Part shown: in pieces, positions 27,445 through 36,635 of the stretch
Layout of the letters: every line of letters begins with the position of its first letter
Position numbering within the stretch: position 1 is the stretch's first letter
Assembly: GCA_035496935.1 (NCBI GenBank)
Contig: DATJED010000020.1
Location: 62,001-126,000, forward strand
DNA: 64,000 nt
Direction of reading: 5' to 3'
Source: Pseudopedobacter sp035496935
GTDB taxonomy: Bacteria > Bacteroidota > Bacteroidia > Sphingobacteriales > Sphingobacteriaceae
Notes under the pieces: model-generated
Database searches by the model: none
The model's input: the letters and a program-made list of their open reading frames with translations, nothing else
What the model was told of the DNA's origin: nothing
Made by a program: the position numbers and the translations under genes

Positions 27445-28614
27445 ATGCTGGAAGCCGTACATATTGCTTGGATTATATTGCAAATTTTAATTGGCTTTCA
27501 CTTGTTTTTTCCTTTGTTTTTGTTGTTGTTTAGTAAGCTAAAATCAAATAAAAAATTGCCTATCATTACAGATAAACAAGATTTAGATTTTGCAATCATA
27601 ATTACCGCTTACGAAGAAACGGTTAATTTACCCGAAGTTGTTAGCGCTATTTTAGCCCAACCTTACCAAAACTTCACTATTTATTTAGTTGCCGATAAAT
27701 GCGATACCAGTTCTTTATTTTTTGATGATGAAAGAGTAAATGTGCTAATGCCACCAAAGGTTATCGGTAGCAACACAGGTTCTCATACGTACGCAGTACA
27801 AAACTTCAAAAAACAGCATGATGTAGTTACCATTATTGATAGCGATAACATCATTGATTCCCAATACTTAGTAGAAATCAAAAAATCTTTTGACCAAGGA
27901 TTTAAAGCCGTACAAGGCTTAAGAGCTCCTAAAAATTTAGACACCGATTATGCCCGTTTAGATGCTGGCAGAGATATTTACTACCATTTTTACGATGGCG
28001 AAGTATTGTTTAAAGCTGGTTCATCAGCAACTTTAGCGGGATCTGCAATGGCGTTTAAAACTGAATTATATACCGATTTTTTAAAAAACTGTAAAGTTAG
28101 TGGTGCCGGCTTTGATAAAGTTTTACAGCATTATATTGTTGACAAAAACATCAGGATTGCGTTCAACAAACAAGCTATTCTTTTTGATCAAAAAACAACT
28201 CATGCAGATCAACTGGTAAAACAACGTTCTCGCTGGATAAATACTTGGTTTAAATATTTTAAATACGGTTTCGGGCTGGTTGCTAAAGGTGTCAGAAATG
28301 CATCGGTCAATCAGTTTATTTTTGGAATGGTATTGTTAAGGCCTCCCCTATTTATATTTTTAATTTTAGCTGTGTTCGCAACCGTTATTAATTTTGTATT
28401 AGGCTTTAACTACTGGATTTGGTTATTAGGTTTTGCAAGTTTCGTGATCGGCTTTTTTATAGCTCTAAAAGCCTCCGACACTGATAAAAGAATTTATGTC
28501 TCGCTAGTTAACATCCCTAAATTCATTTTTTTTCAGTTACTCTCTTTAAGTAAAGTACGTGTTGCAAACAAAATTTCGGTAGCCACAAAACATCAAAAAA
28601 TCAATGAGAATTAA
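27445..28614 (+). CDS. Membrane-bound family 2 glycosyltransferase
   Basis: This 389-aa protein has an N-terminal membrane helix (about 5-30), then a GT-A fold: FAIIITAYEETVNLPEVVSAI, the DxD-like VTIIDSDNII, and the acceptor-side QRSRWINTWFKY (Q/R-x-x-R-W motif). The C-terminal hydrophobic helices (about 285-355) make it an integral inner-membrane enzyme, as in processive or polyprenyl-linked polysaccharide synthesis. The sugar cannot be predicted. The ATG is two bases after the Wzz stop. The stop overlaps the start of a small membrane protein gene by 11 bases. It belongs to the EPS operon. Confidence 0.9.
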   Translation: MLEAVHIAWIILQILIGFHLFFPLFLLLFSKLKSNKKLPIITDKQDLDFAIIITAYEETVNLPEVVSAILAQPYQNFTIYLVADKCDTSSLFFDDERVNVLMPPKVIGSNTGSHTYAVQNFKKQHDVVTIIDSDNIIDSQYLVEIKKSFDQGFKAVQGLRAPKNLDTDYARLDAGRDIYYHFYDGEVLFKAGSSATLAGSAMAFKTELYTDFLKNCKVSGAGFDKVLQHYIVDKNIRIAFNKQAILFDQKTTHADQLVKQRSRWINTWFKYFKYGFGLVAKGVRNASVNQFIFGMVLLRPPLFIFLILAVFATVINFVLGFNYWIWLLGFASFVIGFFIALKASDTDKRIYVSLVNIPKFIFFQLLSLSKVRVANKISVATKHQKINEN

Positions 28615-28735
28615 TCCAGACATAAAAGCAATCAAGAAGAAAGAATCTAGCTTTCTGCTTTTTAAAAAGTGGCTGGCGATTGTCATCTGCTTTATCACCG
28701 TTTATTTTTTCTTGTTTAAAATTGTATTCTTTTAA
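28604..28735 (+). CDS. Small single-pass membrane protein in the EPS operon (43 aa)
   Basis: A short gene fills the gap between the GT2 and polymerase genes. It begins MRINPDIKAIKKKESS, has a basic stretch FKKW, and ends with one hydrophobic helix (residues about 23-43, IVICFITVYFFLFKIVFF). Its ATG lies 11 bases inside the GT2 gene, and its stop TAA shares an A with the ATG of the polymerase gene (TAATG). That double overlap is strong evidence for a translated gene, not a spacer. The basic N-terminus predicts an N-in topology. No family was recognised; it may be a partner of the glycosyltransferase or polymerase. Confidence 0.75.
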   Translation: MRINPDIKAIKKKESSFLLFKKWLAIVICFITVYFFLFKIVFF

Positions 28736-30219
28736 TGGAAAATATTGAAATCCGGTCCGAAGGAAACGCAAAATCAAGCTACCTAATTTTGATTGTACTG
28801 TTGGTTATGTCAATAGCTACAGCCGGCATTTTTACATTTTTTGGATCAAGAGCTGGTGTATTTCCACTTTTAGGGACCGTTGCGCTCGTGTTCGTTTATA
28901 TAGTTATAAAAGAACCAAAATTTGCGGTGATATCCATCATGCTGATGGCCTATTTTATCATGTTCTTAATTGCGTTGATAAATACGACCTTTCCATTAGG
29001 CACCATAATGGACGGAATGCTTGCGGTGATGATCCTCGGATTTTTTATCCAACAAAAATATAACAGAAACTATTGGATTCTTAAAAATCCTATCGGTTAT
29101 GCAATTGCCATTTGGGTTATCTACAATATTTTACAGCTTTTTAATCCGGTAGCAGCATCTAAATTGGCTTGGCTTTACACCATCAGAAGCGTAGCCTTAA
29201 CAATGCTTTCGTATTATATTTTCACCTATTACCTTGATTCCAGAAAGTTTTTACGCACCATTATCATCCTTTGGTTAAGCTTGACGTTTATTGCAGCTTT
29301 ATATGCAATTAAGCAGGAGTATTTCGGATTTTTCGCATTTGAAGAGCGTAACCACTACGATCCATCAACTATCGGCTTGTTATTTATTGATGGGCACTGG
29401 AGAAAAAACGCTATTTTTTCTGATCCAGTTGCTTTCTCTTTCAACATGGCCGCTAGCGCTATTTTGTGTTTGGGATTAATGACGGGGCCTTTCAAGATAA
29501 AATACAAAGTTTTATTGTTTGCTTTGGGAGCGCTGTTTGCCGTAGTAATGACTTATTCTGCTACCCGGGCCGCTTACGTTTTAATTCCCGCGGCTTTTTT
29601 TATACTGTTTGTTTTAAAATTCAACCGCATAGCAATTGTGCTTTCTATACCCATTATGTTTGCGTTTTTAGTGCTGATTAGAGTGCCAACCAGCAATACT
29701 ACATTAGTTAGGTTTCAATCGGCATTTAAACCAAACGAAGACGCATCTTATAACGTACGTAAACTAAACCAGAAAAAAGTTCAACCTTTTATCCAAACGC
29801 ACCCTTTTGGTGGCGGTTTAGGCGGTTCCGGGATCTGGGGAGTTAGGTTTGCGCCCTATTCATTTTTAGCACAGTTCCCACCAGATAGCGGTTACGTAAG
29901 GGTAGCCATGGAATTAGGATGGGTTGGTTTGTTGCTCATTTGTACGCTCTTTTTTACCAGTTTATACGTCGGGATAAAAAATTATTTCACCATACGGGAT
30001 CCCGAACTGAAATCGTATTGTTTGGCTATGGTGCTCATTGTTTTTGCATTAGCCATTGCTAACTATCCGCAGGAAGCAATTGTGCAATATCCACTCAGTA
30101 TCTATTTTTATATGATATTGGCCATTATTACGGTAACCAAGCTATTAGATAATCAAATAGACCATACGAAGTTACCTGAGCCGGAAAAACCAAAGAAAAT
30201 CGACACAAGGATTGTTTAA
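28735..30219 (+). CDS. O-antigen ligase/polymerase (Wzy/WaaL)-like membrane protein
   Basis: This 494-aa polytopic protein has about ten to twelve hydrophobic segments and one large periplasmic loop, between about residues 325 and 385, containing NPGGGLGGSG-like HPFGGGLGGSGIWG. That arrangement is the Wzy_C / O-antigen ligase pattern. In this setting, next to Wzz and glycosyltransferases, it is best read as the polymerase that joins polysaccharide repeat units. No separate Wzx flippase is seen in the window. The start overlaps the stop of the 43-aa membrane protein. The C-terminal tail is hydrophilic and Lys/Pro rich. Confidence 0.85.
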   Translation: MENIEIRSEGNAKSSYLILIVLLVMSIATAGIFTFFGSRAGVFPLLGTVALVFVYIVIKEPKFAVISIMLMAYFIMFLIALINTTFPLGTIMDGMLAVMILGFFIQQKYNRNYWILKNPIGYAIAIWVIYNILQLFNPVAASKLAWLYTIRSVALTMLSYYIFTYYLDSRKFLRTIIILWLSLTFIAALYAIKQEYFGFFAFEERNHYDPSTIGLLFIDGHWRKNAIFSDPVAFSFNMAASAILCLGLMTGPFKIKYKVLLFALGALFAVVMTYSATRAAYVLIPAAFFILFVLKFNRIAIVLSIPIMFAFLVLIRVPTSNTTLVRFQSAFKPNEDASYNVRKLNQKKVQPFIQTHPFGGGLGGSGIWGVRFAPYSFLAQFPPDSGYVRVAMELGWVGLLLICTLFFTSLYVGIKNYFTIRDPELKSYCLAMVLIVFALAIANYPQEAIVQYPLSIYFYMILAIITVTKLLDNQIDHTKLPEPEKPKKIDTRIV

Positions 30220-30288
30220 CCCCTAAATTGATTTCAATAAGCGAACATTTTGTTTATTTTAGAATCAAATTAAATCCCGAACAAAAAA

Positions 30289-31500
30289 ATGCTGAAAAAT
30301 GCTGTAGTATTTATACTGAGTAACGCCAAATACGATGCACCGATTGAATCAACCGGATATACTATTGCAAAACATTTGGCGCAGCATAACCAAGTTTTTT
30401 ATGTAGAATATCCGGCCACGCTTAAAGATTATTATCATTTTAAAAAATCGCCTGAGTTTGCTAAAAAAAAAGAACTTTATCATAAACGTTCAGACGGGCT
30501 TTTAGATACCGATATCCCAAACCTAAAAATTGTAATTACTCGTTTACTGCTATCTATTAATTTTTTACCCGAAGGCTGGTTGTATAGAAGTTTATTGAGC
30601 TACAACGAAAAACAAATTGTACGTCGGATAAAAAGAATTATCAAAATTTTTGGTGTAAAAGATTTTGTTTTTATCAATTCATTTAACATCCATTATCCAA
30701 ATGTTGGCAAGCTACTGTCACCTACTTTAAACGTTTATCATTGTGTGGATCCATTGGTTTCTGGTTATGATACCAAACATGGTTTATTATCTGAGCAGGA
30801 GATTGTTAAAAACAGCGATTTAATTATCTGTACCAGCAAAAAATTATTTAATATAAATAGTGGGCGACATAAAAACGTCCATTTTATACCAAATGCAGCT
30901 GATTTTGAACACAGTCAGCAAGCTAGTTTGCCAGAAACGCCAATATTGCCGGAACTTACAAAAATTAAAAAACCAGTAATTGGCTTTTTAGGCAATTTAG
31001 AAGGACGAACAAACTTTGAGTTGATTACAGCAGTTGCCGAAAAAAATCCGGATAAAAGTTTTGTATTTGTTGGTCCTGCAGAAAATGTTTACCGTCAGAG
31101 ATTAATAAGTAAGGCAAATAACATACATCAGCTCGGTGCCGTTCCTTATTACCAAATGCCACAGGTGTTAAAAGGTTTTGATGTGGCAATTATCCCGTTT
31201 AGGAAAGATGAGTTTAGCGCCACCATCTTCCCATTAAAATTGTTTGAATATTTAGGAAGCGGAAAACCGGTAATTTCGACAGATTTTAATACCGATTTAA
31301 ATGAGCAAACAGAAGGTACCGTACCGTTTTGTGCCAATGCAGATGAATTTTCTAATGCCATAAACGACGTTTTAACAAACGATAACGAGGAAAAAAAAGC
31401 GCAAAGGTTAGCCATTGCAAAAAACAATACTTGGGATAAAAGAGCAAATGAATTTTCGGATTTGCTGGAGGTGAATTTTAAGGCAAAAAAGCAAAAATAG
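30289..31500 (+). CDS. Glycosyltransferase (GT4/GT1-like, TuaH-type)
   Basis: The 403-aa cytoplasmic enzyme has a two-Rossmann (GT-B) layout. The N-terminal half contains AVVFILSNAKYDAPIESTGYTIAKHLA and VYHCVDPL. The C-terminal half has PVIGFLGNLEGRTNFELI, FVFVGPAEN, LGAVPYYQMPQVLKGFDVAIIPF and FPLKLFEYLGSGKPVIST, the usual donor-binding segment. The exact sugar is unknown. The next glycosyltransferase starts directly after its stop (no gap), so the two are coupled. A 69-base gap from the polymerase gene is the largest within this operon and could hold an extra promoter, though none was recognised. Confidence 0.85.
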   Translation: MLKNAVVFILSNAKYDAPIESTGYTIAKHLAQHNQVFYVEYPATLKDYYHFKKSPEFAKKKELYHKRSDGLLDTDIPNLKIVITRLLLSINFLPEGWLYRSLLSYNEKQIVRRIKRIIKIFGVKDFVFINSFNIHYPNVGKLLSPTLNVYHCVDPLVSGYDTKHGLLSEQEIVKNSDLIICTSKKLFNINSGRHKNVHFIPNAADFEHSQQASLPETPILPELTKIKKPVIGFLGNLEGRTNFELITAVAEKNPDKSFVFVGPAENVYRQRLISKANNIHQLGAVPYYQMPQVLKGFDVAIIPFRKDEFSATIFPLKLFEYLGSGKPVISTDFNTDLNEQTEGTVPFCANADEFSNAINDVLTNDNEEKKAQRLAIAKNNTWDKRANEFSDLLEVNFKAKKQK

Positions 31501-32601
31501 ATGCAAAAAATATTCTTCGACCATCAAAAATTCAGCACTCAAAAGTTTGGAGGTATCAGCAGGTATTTTGCCAATATCATCGAAGAAATTAAAAAACATA
31601 GCGATTTTAGTTATTTGCTAGGCGTTGCCAATTCGCAGAACTTTTACATCAAAAACGAAAAACAGTTTTTAAACAACCCAATTGCAAACTATCTATTAAA
31701 ATCCGAATACGGTTTCCGCACTTTTAAAACCAACGAACTTTATTGTAAATATTTGCTCAAGCAAGATAATTTCGATGTTTTTCATCCTACTTATTACGAC
31801 CCTTACTTCATTAAACACTTAAAGAAACCGATGGTAACTACCATCCATGACATGACTTACGAGCGTTTACCAGAGTATTTTTGGGTGCAGGACCCGCTTA
31901 CTTCGCAAAAACGAATAAGCGTACAAAGAGCCGATAAAATTATCGCTATTTCTGAAACTACAAAGAGAGATTTGTTAACCTATTTAGAAGTTGACGAAAG
32001 CAAAGTTGAAGTGATTTATCACGGCATTGATATCGAGAGTCCGTTGCTATTAGAAGAAGTTAAGGGTTTGCCAGCAAATTATTTGTTTTTTGTAGGCGAC
32101 AGAGGCGGTTATAAAAACTTTTATTTAATGCTGGATGCCTTTGCAAACGTATCAAAAAAACACCCCAATTTACATTTGGTATTATCAGGTGGTGGAAAAT
32201 TGCTAGGTGCTGATGTGGAAATCATCAATCGTTTAAAACTGAACAACAAAGTCCGTCACTATCAGGTTAACGATGCTCAATTAAATTATTTATATAAACA
32301 TGCTTTGTTATTTATATATCCATCCTTATATGAAGGTTTTGGATTGCCTATTTTAGAGGCATTCAGAGCCGATTGTCCAATTTTGTTAAGTGATACAGAT
32401 TGTTTCCGCGAAGTTGCTGAAGATTCGGCAGCGTTTTTCAGTCGCCATTCTTTAGAAGATTTAACGAAACAGATTGATGATTTAATCAGCCAAAAAAGTT
32501 TGAGAGACGATCTGGTGGAGAAAGGAAAGCAACGTTTAGAGCATTTCCCGATAGAAAAATCAATGAACCAAACGCTAGAACTGTATAAATCGCTTGCTTA
32601 A
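31501..32601 (+). CDS. Family 4 glycosyltransferase
   Basis: This 366-aa GT-B enzyme has clear GT4 landmarks. These are FGGISRYFANII near the N-terminus, TTIHDMTYERLPEYF, ADKIIAISETTKRDL, VIYHGID, LFFVGDRGGYKNF, and the EX7E donor site YEGFGLPILEAF (about residues 278-289). Close relatives transfer mannose or similar sugars from nucleotide donors. It follows the previous glycosyltransferase stop directly, and the MBOAT gene starts on the base after its own stop. The three genes therefore form one tightly packed unit. Confidence 0.9.
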   Translation: MQKIFFDHQKFSTQKFGGISRYFANIIEEIKKHSDFSYLLGVANSQNFYIKNEKQFLNNPIANYLLKSEYGFRTFKTNELYCKYLLKQDNFDVFHPTYYDPYFIKHLKKPMVTTIHDMTYERLPEYFWVQDPLTSQKRISVQRADKIIAISETTKRDLLTYLEVDESKVEVIYHGIDIESPLLLEEVKGLPANYLFFVGDRGGYKNFYLMLDAFANVSKKHPNLHLVLSGGGKLLGADVEIINRLKLNNKVRHYQVNDAQLNYLYKHALLFIYPSLYEGFGLPILEAFRADCPILLSDTDCFREVAEDSAAFFSRHSLEDLTKQIDDLISQKSLRDDLVEKGKQRLEHFPIEKSMNQTLELYKSLA

Positions 32602-34029
32602 ATGCTATTCAACTCCATCTCATTTGCATTTTTCTTTGTAATAGTAACCCTACTCTATTATATATTTCCTCATAAAAACAGATGGTTTTTACTGTTAGCC
32701 GCAAGCTGTTATTTTTATATGGCTTTTGTACCGGTATATATTTTAATACTCGGTTTTACCATTATTGTCGATTATATAGCGGGCATTTACATCGAAAAAG
32801 CACAAGGAAAACAACGCAAATTGTTTTTGATATTCAGTTTAATAGCCAATATTGGAGTTTTAGCTGTTTTTAAATATTACAATTTTATAAACGATAATAT
32901 CTCTGTTTTAGCCGAAAGTTTAAATCTGCAAAACAATATTCCTTACCTAAAAATGCTGTTGCCGATAGGTTTGTCGTTCCACACTTTTCAGGCGATGAGC
33001 TATACCATCGAGGTTTATCGGGGAAACCAAAAAGCCGAACGGCACTTTGGAATTTACAGTCTATATGTAATGTTTTATCCACAATTGGTTGCCGGACCAA
33101 TTGAACGTCCACAGAATATATTGCCACAAATGCATGTGAAACATGAGTTCAGCTATTTAAATATGGTTGAAGGACTAAAGCAGATGGCGTGGGGATTTTT
33201 TAAAAAACTGGTAGTTGCCGATCGGCTTTCCATTTATGTAGATACCGTTTTCCCAAATCCGGAGCTGCACAACGGAAGTACCGTGGCTATTAGTGCTGTG
33301 TTTTTCGCCATCCAAATTTATTGTGATTTCTCAGGCTATTCCGATATCGCTATAGGCTGTGCCCGGACATTGGGTTTTGAGCTGATGACCAATTTCAGAA
33401 TTCCCTATTTCTCCAAATCAATATCGGAGTTCTGGAGCAAATGGCACATCTCTTTATCAACCTGGTTCCGCGATTACCTCTACATTCCGCTGGGTGGAAA
33501 CCGAGTATCAACGCAACGCAGATATTTAAACTTATTTATTGTGTTTATGGTAAGCGGTTTATGGCATGGCGCAAGCTGGAATTTTATTATTTGGGGCTTT
33601 TTACACGGCGTTTATCAGGTTGTTGGTTTGATGATAAAACCTTTATTTACAAAATTTGAGGAGCATTTAAACACAATAACCTTAAAATTCTGGTATTTTA
33701 TTAAAGGATTAGGCGTTTTCTGCTTGGTAACTTTTGCGTGGATATTCTTTAGAGCACATACCATACATGATGCTTTTTTAATGATAAAAAACTTAAAATC
33801 ATTCGGCGAAAGACCGTTTTTAGGAAACGGCGTAAACCAATTTGGGCATTGTTTAATTGCAATTGCTTTGCTTTTCACTATCGAATATTTTATGGCTTTT
33901 AAACCGCAGGTAAAGCTATTTTCGCATTCTAATACCTTCGTTAGATGGACATCCATAATCGGTTTATTGTTTATCATTTTGATTTTCGGCGTTTTTAATG
34001 GCGGACAGTTTATTTATTTTCAGTTTTAA
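32602..34029 (+). CDS. MBOAT-family O-acyltransferase (AlgI/DltB-like)
   Basis: This 475-aa integral membrane protein belongs to the MBOAT family. It has many hydrophobic helices, the conserved stretch LLPIGLSFHTFQAMSYTIEVYRG, the segment FWSKWHISLSTWFRDYLYIPLGGNR, and the catalytic His in GLWHGASWNFIIWG (about residues 318-331). AlgI-type enzymes move acetyl groups across the membrane for O-acetylation of exported polysaccharides. Within this EPS operon it probably decorates the polymer. The gene after it encodes an SGNH-like protein, the same pairing as AlgI with AlgX/AlgJ, in which the SGNH partner completes the transfer. Confidence 0.93.
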   Translation: MLFNSISFAFFFVIVTLLYYIFPHKNRWFLLLAASCYFYMAFVPVYILILGFTIIVDYIAGIYIEKAQGKQRKLFLIFSLIANIGVLAVFKYYNFINDNISVLAESLNLQNNIPYLKMLLPIGLSFHTFQAMSYTIEVYRGNQKAERHFGIYSLYVMFYPQLVAGPIERPQNILPQMHVKHEFSYLNMVEGLKQMAWGFFKKLVVADRLSIYVDTVFPNPELHNGSTVAISAVFFAIQIYCDFSGYSDIAIGCARTLGFELMTNFRIPYFSKSISEFWSKWHISLSTWFRDYLYIPLGGNRVSTQRRYLNLFIVFMVSGLWHGASWNFIIWGFLHGVYQVVGLMIKPLFTKFEEHLNTITLKFWYFIKGLGVFCLVTFAWIFFRAHTIHDAFLMIKNLKSFGERPFLGNGVNQFGHCLIAIALLFTIEYFMAFKPQVKLFSHSNTFVRWTSIIGLLFIILIFGVFNGGQFIYFQF

Positions 34030-34032
34030 ACG

Positions 34033-34989
34033 ATGCTCAACAACAATGTAATCCCCTTCTTTAAAAAATTCCTGCTGTTTCTAGCGGTGGTTTTTGTGGT
34101 GGATAGGGCGATAGGTTTCGGACTGGAAAAACTTTACTTCAGTTTAGACCGCGGGCAGTTTGCGCAGAACACTTATGCTTTGGATAAAGCTTCGCCAGAT
34201 ATTTTAGTTTTCGGAAGTTCGAGAGCACAACACCATTATTCATCTGAAATTTTAAGCAATAAATTAGGTTTGTCAATTTATAACGCCGGCAGAGACGGAC
34301 AGTTTTTGCCTTATTATTGCGCAGTTCAGGATGTGATTTTGCAAAGGAAAACACCCAAAATCATCATTTTAGATGTGAACATTTGGGAATTGGGCCCAAA
34401 TGAGCAAAAATATTCAAAACTGGCGCAGTTGCTCCCCTACGTTGCCGAACATCCTATTTTAAAGAAATACACTGCCGAAATCAGCGAGTTTGAAAACCTG
34501 AAACTCATCAGTAAAACTTACCCATATAACTCTACATTGTTAATCTCTGTTTACGACCATCTATTTACAGACAAACAACCTGAGGATGATAGAGGTTATT
34601 TTCCGTTAATTGGGCAGGTAAGCGAACAAATGTTTAATAAATACAAAACTGAAAAAGCGGTTTACGATAAAAAGCGGGCTTTGCAGAATATCCAGATTGA
34701 CCAACATGCGGTGGCTTACTACCATCAGTTTTTGCAGAAAACCAAAGATTTAAACATCAAAACTTATGTGGTGATTTCTCCAACCGTACTTAAAGAGCCT
34801 AATACCGAAGAAAAATCCCTGTTAGAAAGTATCGCAAAAAAATACAGTAACGTTACTTTTTTAGATTATGCGACGGACAGCATTTACAACAATCATTATC
34901 AACTTTTTGCAGATGAATTTCATTTGAATAAAAAAGGCGCAGAGAAGTTTTCTGAAGAACTGGCAGAACGGATGAGAGATGTTTTTTAA
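34033..34989 (+). CDS. SGNH-hydrolase-like protein, probable acetyl-transfer partner of the MBOAT protein
   Basis: The 318-aa protein has one N-terminal membrane anchor or uncleaved signal (about 10-28). An SGNH-like domain follows, with the nucleophile block DILVFGSSRAQHH (about 56-68), an Asn block IYNAGRDGQ, and the late catalytic pair DEFHLNKKG (about 298-306). This is the arrangement expected of periplasmic partners of AlgI-type acyltransferases. No specific family name was recognised. It starts three bases after the MBOAT gene and is the last gene of the EPS operon. A plain hydrolase role is the main alternative. Confidence 0.75.
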   Translation: MLNNNVIPFFKKFLLFLAVVFVVDRAIGFGLEKLYFSLDRGQFAQNTYALDKASPDILVFGSSRAQHHYSSEILSNKLGLSIYNAGRDGQFLPYYCAVQDVILQRKTPKIIILDVNIWELGPNEQKYSKLAQLLPYVAEHPILKKYTAEISEFENLKLISKTYPYNSTLLISVYDHLFTDKQPEDDRGYFPLIGQVSEQMFNKYKTEKAVYDKKRALQNIQIDQHAVAYYHQFLQKTKDLNIKTYVVISPTVLKEPNTEEKSLLESIAKKYSNVTFLDYATDSIYNNHYQLFADEFHLNKKGAEKFSEELAERMRDVF

Positions 34990-35173
34990 TCTTATAAAAG
35001 AAACTGTTTAATTATTAAGAGTCTTTTCAGTTACCTCGAACGAATGTGAGAGGTCTGTAGGTTCACTGCACAAGCCTTGTTTTTCCGCCTGTACTTCTAA
35101 AAGTTCCGTCCTCGGTAGGTTGCAGATTTCTCTTCGTACCTCATCGAAATGACGAGGGGTGGATTTTACAGTC
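34990..35173. repeat. Intergenic spacer with a likely dispersed repeat
   Basis: Between two convergent genes lies a stretch ending in CTCATCGAAATGACGAGG (35140-35157). It has the look of dispersed extragenic repeats in Bacteroidota, and related fragments (CATTTCGATA near 60433) occur elsewhere in the window. Copy number cannot be judged from one window. No clear terminator hairpin was found. Confidence 0.35.
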
Positions 35174-35788
35174 TCACATAGTATAAAGATATTCAGCCTT
35201 TAAACCTTCCATATCCCCTAACCTCGCAATAATTTTATTCACTTCCGATTGATTAACAGCCAGTTTAAGCTCACAAGCTAAGTCAAACTGTTGGTCAAAA
35301 CTTTCCAGATTTTCTTCTTTAATCAGCTTCATCACATCGTTCATCTGCGGATATTGAAATTCAATCCGGTAAACGTCTTGAACGGTTTTTGTAATAATTT
35401 CCGCCTGGTTAAGCGCATCTTCCGTGGCCATTTTATAAGCGTTAATCAATCCGGGAACGCCCAGTAAAGTTCCACCAAAATACCTCACCACCACCACTAA
35501 AATATTGGTAATATCTTTTGATAATAAAACATTTAAAATCGGTCTGCCCGCGGTTCCAGAAGGTTCTCCATCATCATTTATTCTAAAAATACTTCTGTCA
35601 GGTGTCAACCGATACGCAAAACAATAATGCCGGGCTTTCGGATGCTCATTCTTTAATGTTTCGAGAATTTCTTTAAGCTTTGTTTCATCCTTAAATGGAT
35701 AAGCGTAGGCGATAAATTTGCTTCCCTTATCTTTAAAAACACCCTCGCTTTCGGCTAAAATAGTTTGGTAAGCATCGTTAAACAACAT
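35174..35788 (-). CDS. YigZ/IMPACT-family protein
   Basis: The 204-aa protein matches the YigZ family: KDKGSKFIAYAYP near the N-terminus, KARHYCFAYRL, and the signature INDDGEPSGTAGRPIL followed by VVVRYFGGTLLGVPGLINAY. The N-terminal IMPACT domain has a ribosomal-protein-S5-like fold, and a small ferredoxin-like domain ends the protein. The family is linked to translation control in eukaryotes (IMPACT/GCN1), but its bacterial role is not settled. It is last in a ribD-transporter-yigZ run and overlaps the transporter gene by 11 bases. Confidence 0.93.
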   Translation of the reverse strand: MLFNDAYQTILAESEGVFKDKGSKFIAYAYPFKDETKLKEILETLKNEHPKARHYCFAYRLTPDRSIFRINDDGEPSGTAGRPILNVLLSKDITNILVVVVRYFGGTLLGVPGLINAYKMATEDALNQAEIITKTVQDVYRIEFQYPQMNDVMKLIKEENLESFDQQFDLACELKLAVNQSEVNKIIARLGDMEGLKAEYLYTM

Positions 35789-36635
35789 CCGGAAGATTTA
35801 AAATAATAATTGCAACAAGCGCCAACGCAAAACCGATGATATTTAGTTTACTCAATTTTTCTTTAAAAAGCAGAATCCCAGCTAAAGAACCTAAAAATAT
35901 AACACCAATATCCAAAGAAGAAAAAACAACCGACGGGTGGTGACTTTCTAACTTTAAAGCTTTAATGTAAAAGTAAATAGATCCGAAATTGAAAATCCCC
36001 AATATTACTCCTGCCAAAGCTGCTCGTAGCTGAAACTTCAACGTTCCTTTTTGATATTGGTAAAACAGCGATGCAAATCCGAAAATACTAGCAATTACAA
36101 AAATATAAACCAATGAACCTGCAAAACCAATAAAGGGTAGTTTAGTTAATAAATTAAATAAAATATCCAATACGCCGGTGCCCAAAAACACAATAATTGG
36201 ATACCAGTTTACCGCTTGTTTTAAATTAGTTTTTCCGCTTGGTTTTGATGCGTATAATGCAGTTAACCCGATAACCAAACCTAATAGCTTGAGATTGGTC
36301 GTAGTTTCCGAAAAAATCAAAAATGCGGAAAGAACCGGAATTATTAAAGAAAGTCGTTGTGCAATAGCCGTTAAAACTATGCCACTTGTAATTATACTTT
36401 TACCGATGAAGTAAAAGATGGAAAGTAACAAAGCAGCAACAATTGCAAACAAAACCCATTCTTGGGGGCTTGGGTTAACGCTTAAATTTGGCTTTAAGCC
36501 GAACCAGCACAATAAAGCTGCAGTTGGATAATTAAAAACAATTGCCTGATAGGCATTGGTATCATAACGTTTGAACAACTTAAAGTTGATGCTTACAATT
36601 ACGCTACAAAAAACCGCGATAACTATATAAATCAT
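35778..36635 (-). CDS. EamA/DMT-family transporter
   Basis: This 285-aa membrane protein has about ten hydrophobic helices in two similar halves, the EamA pattern. The late segment PSVVFSSLDIGVIFLGSLAGILLFKEKLS matches the family's second-half signature (usually PVxxxLxxxLFLGExLS). Members export metabolites or amino acids; the substrate cannot be told. It overlaps ribD by four bases (ATGA) and yigZ by 11 bases, so all three are one operon. A riboflavin-related substrate is conceivable from position alone but has no sequence support. Confidence 0.88.
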   Translation of the reverse strand: MIYIVIAVFCSVIVSINFKLFKRYDTNAYQAIVFNYPTAALLCWFGLKPNLSVNPSPQEWVLFAIVAALLLSIFYFIGKSIITSGIVLTAIAQRLSLIIPVLSAFLIFSETTTNLKLLGLVIGLTALYASKPSGKTNLKQAVNWYPIIVFLGTGVLDILFNLLTKLPFIGFAGSLVYIFVIASIFGFASLFYQYQKGTLKFQLRAALAGVILGIFNFGSIYFYIKALKLESHHPSVVFSSLDIGVIFLGSLAGILLFKEKLSKLNIIGFALALVAIIILNLPDVV

